NCBI RefSeq assembly: GCF_002021565.1
Contig: NZ_MSZX01000003.1
Location: forward strand, 496,027-560,026
Length of the DNA stretch: 64,000 nt
Direction: 5' to 3'
DNA from: Paenibacillus selenitireducens
GTDB lineage: Bacteria; Bacillota; Bacilli; Paenibacillales; Paenibacillaceae
The translations under genes were made by a program, and so were the position numbers. Below the pieces are notes generated by a model that saw only the letters and a program-made list of their open reading frames with translations, searched no databases and had not been told where the DNA came from. Numbering within the stretch: the stretch's first letter is position 1; each line of letters begins with the position of its first letter. Of the stretch, positions 62,821-64,000 are shown piece after piece.

Positions 62821-64000
62821 GTAAGGAACGTGGTCATAAGCCCCGTGGTGGCGGCATGGGCGGTCCTGGCATGGGTATGGGGATGCCCGTGCAGAAAGCC
62901 AAAAATTTCAAAGGGACACTAAAACGATTAGTAGGCTATCTCAAGCCCCGCAAATATCAGCTCATTGCGGTGTTGATTACAGCGATTTTAAGTACTGTCT
63001 TTAGTATTGTGAGTCCGAAAATCATGGGTAAAGCAACAACCAGACTGTTCGAAGGCATGATGGCGAAGATGAAGGGCGTGCCGGGTGCCACCGTAGATTT
63101 CACGTACATCTGGCAAATTTTATTGGTTCTCGCGGGATTATATATCATTAGTGCCTTGTTTAGTTATTTGCAGCAATATATTATGGCAGGCGTATCCCAG
63201 AAAGTCGTGTACGATATGCGGTCGCAAGTGAATGATAAGCTCAATCGGCTGCCGCTCAAATATTTTGACGGGCGTACCCATGGGGAAATCTTAAGCCGTG
63301 TTACGAATGATATTGATAACATTAGTACGACCTTGCAGCAGAGCTTAACGCAGCTCATTACGTCGATTATTACCATTATCGGTGTTATTGTCATGATGCT
63401 GACGATTAGTCCGCTGCTTACCCTCATTACGATCATTACTTTGCCGCTCAGCTTCATCGCGACCATTCTGATCGCGAAGAAGTCGCAGGTGTATTTTGCC
63501 GCCCAACAGAAGACCTTGGGGGAACTTAATGGTCATGTCGAAGAAATGTATACAGGTCATCGGATTATCAAGGCCTTTGGCCGGGAAGAGAACTCCCAGG
63601 AGAAATTCGATGAAATCAATGCGCAGTTGTACAACTCCGGTTGGCGTGCGCAGTTCATTTCCGGGATCATTATGCCATTGATGAGCTTTATTACGAATAT
63701 TGGTTATGTCCTCGTCTGTGTCGTCGGTGGGGTGCTGGTTACGAAGAAAACTATTGAAATTGGGGACATTCAGGCCTTCATCCAATATGCAAGACAATTT
63801 GGCCAACCGATTGCGCAGACGGCGAATATCGCGAACATTATTCAATCGACGATTGCTTCGGCAGAGCGGGTGTTCGAGGTTCTAGATGAAGAGGAAGAAG
63901 TCGTTGAAGCGGATCGTCCAAGCTTAATTGAAGAGCCAAAAGGCTACGTGGAATTCGAACATGTGAAGTTCGGCTACAAGCAAGATGAGCCGTTGATTGA
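62817..64000 (+). CDS. ABC exporter half-transporter 2 (3' end cut off)
   Basis: The frame is open to the right edge, 394 codons from ATG 62817. The N-terminus is rich in Gly and Met (GGGMGGPGMGMGMP), a pattern common in the longer subunit of Firmicutes heterodimeric exporters. The membrane domain (about residues 40-330) and the first strands of the ATPase domain (KGYVEFEHVKFGY) are present. Walker A and the rest lie outside. It should pair with the upstream subunit. Confidence 0.88.
   Translation, partial: MSKERGHKPRGGGMGGPGMGMGMPVQKAKNFKGTLKRLVGYLKPRKYQLIAVLITAILSTVFSIVSPKIMGKATTRLFEGMMAKMKGVPGATVDFTYIWQILLVLAGLYIISALFSYLQQYIMAGVSQKVVYDMRSQVNDKLNRLPLKYFDGRTHGEILSRVTNDIDNISTTLQQSLTQLITSIITIIGVIVMMLTISPLLTLITIITLPLSFIATILIAKKSQVYFAAQQKTLGELNGHVEEMYTGHRIIKAFGREENSQEKFDEINAQLYNSGWRAQFISGIIMPLMSFITNIGYVLVCVVGGVLVTKKTIEIGDIQAFIQYARQFGQPIAQTANIANIIQSTIASAERVFEVLDEEEEVVEADRPSLIEEPKGYVEFEHVKFGYKQDEPLI

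Overview
The window looks like chromosomal DNA of a spore-forming, polysaccharide-degrading Firmicute of the Paenibacillus group. This rests on the mix of modular secreted glycoside hydrolases, three CUT1 sugar importers each paired with its own solute-binding lipoprotein, YesMN/AraC-type regulators, strong AGGAGG ribosome binding sites, and a YhbD-BacE-BacF bactofilin block. The species assignment is an inference; no rRNA or tRNA gene was seen.

Layout. (1) 1-3394: 3' part of a secreted GH85 endo-beta-N-acetylglucosaminidase ending in Big2, cohesin-like and dockerin modules. (2) 3457-6813: an A+T-rich, scarred island with short tandem repeats, a roughly 109-bp promoter segment present twice, a broken ABC ATPase, a decayed IS4-type transposase fragment, an R61-type serine hydrolase and a PadR/HAAS pair. 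(3) 7024-14124: an LplABC-like importer divergent from a YesMN-like two-component system. (4) 14218-24331: a locus that I assign to beta-1,2-glucan oligosaccharides (sophoro-oligosaccharides). It has an importer, a GH3 beta-glucosidase, a GH94 1,2-beta-oligoglucan phosphorylase and a LacI regulator, with three LacI-type operators between two divergent sigma-A promoters. (5) 24413-28859: a PAP2 phosphatase, then an operon GT2 synthase - acyltransferase 3 - GH18 that looks like a secreted aminopolysaccharide synthesis and processing unit. (6) 29202-34827: a PhnDCEE importer divergent from a 2',3'-cyclic nucleotide phosphodiesterase/nucleotidase, suggesting phosphorus scavenging. (7) 35046-38672: a very large secreted protein with OB-fold, cohesin-like, FIVAR and degenerate dockerin modules. 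(8) 38837-41037: an Rrf2 regulator and nitroreductase with paired operators, and a tandem GNAT. (9) 41102-47777: a DHA2 exporter, BacF, BacE and YhbD (minus strand), then MgtC/SapB and a GntR/ABC/permease operon (plus strand). (10) 47839-48504: an intrinsic terminator split by a 627-bp insertion with terminal inverted repeats and a 9-bp target duplication. (11) 48665-57759: GH88, GH29, an LplABC-like importer and a membrane-bound AraC regulator, probably for a fucose- and uronate-containing glycan. (12) 57873-64000: GNAT and MFS genes, then a MarR-controlled heterodimeric ABC exporter cut by the right edge.

The theme is glycan foraging: secreted enzymes cut host or plant glycans, CUT1 importers bring in oligosaccharides, and intracellular glycosidases or phosphorylases finish them. 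None of the three importers encodes its own ATPase, so a shared MsmX-type ATPase elsewhere in the genome is implied. The most unusual items are the two exoproteins that carry both a cohesin-like and a dockerin-like module, the GT2/acyltransferase/GH18 operon, the insertion inside a terminator, and several clear unassigned operators.
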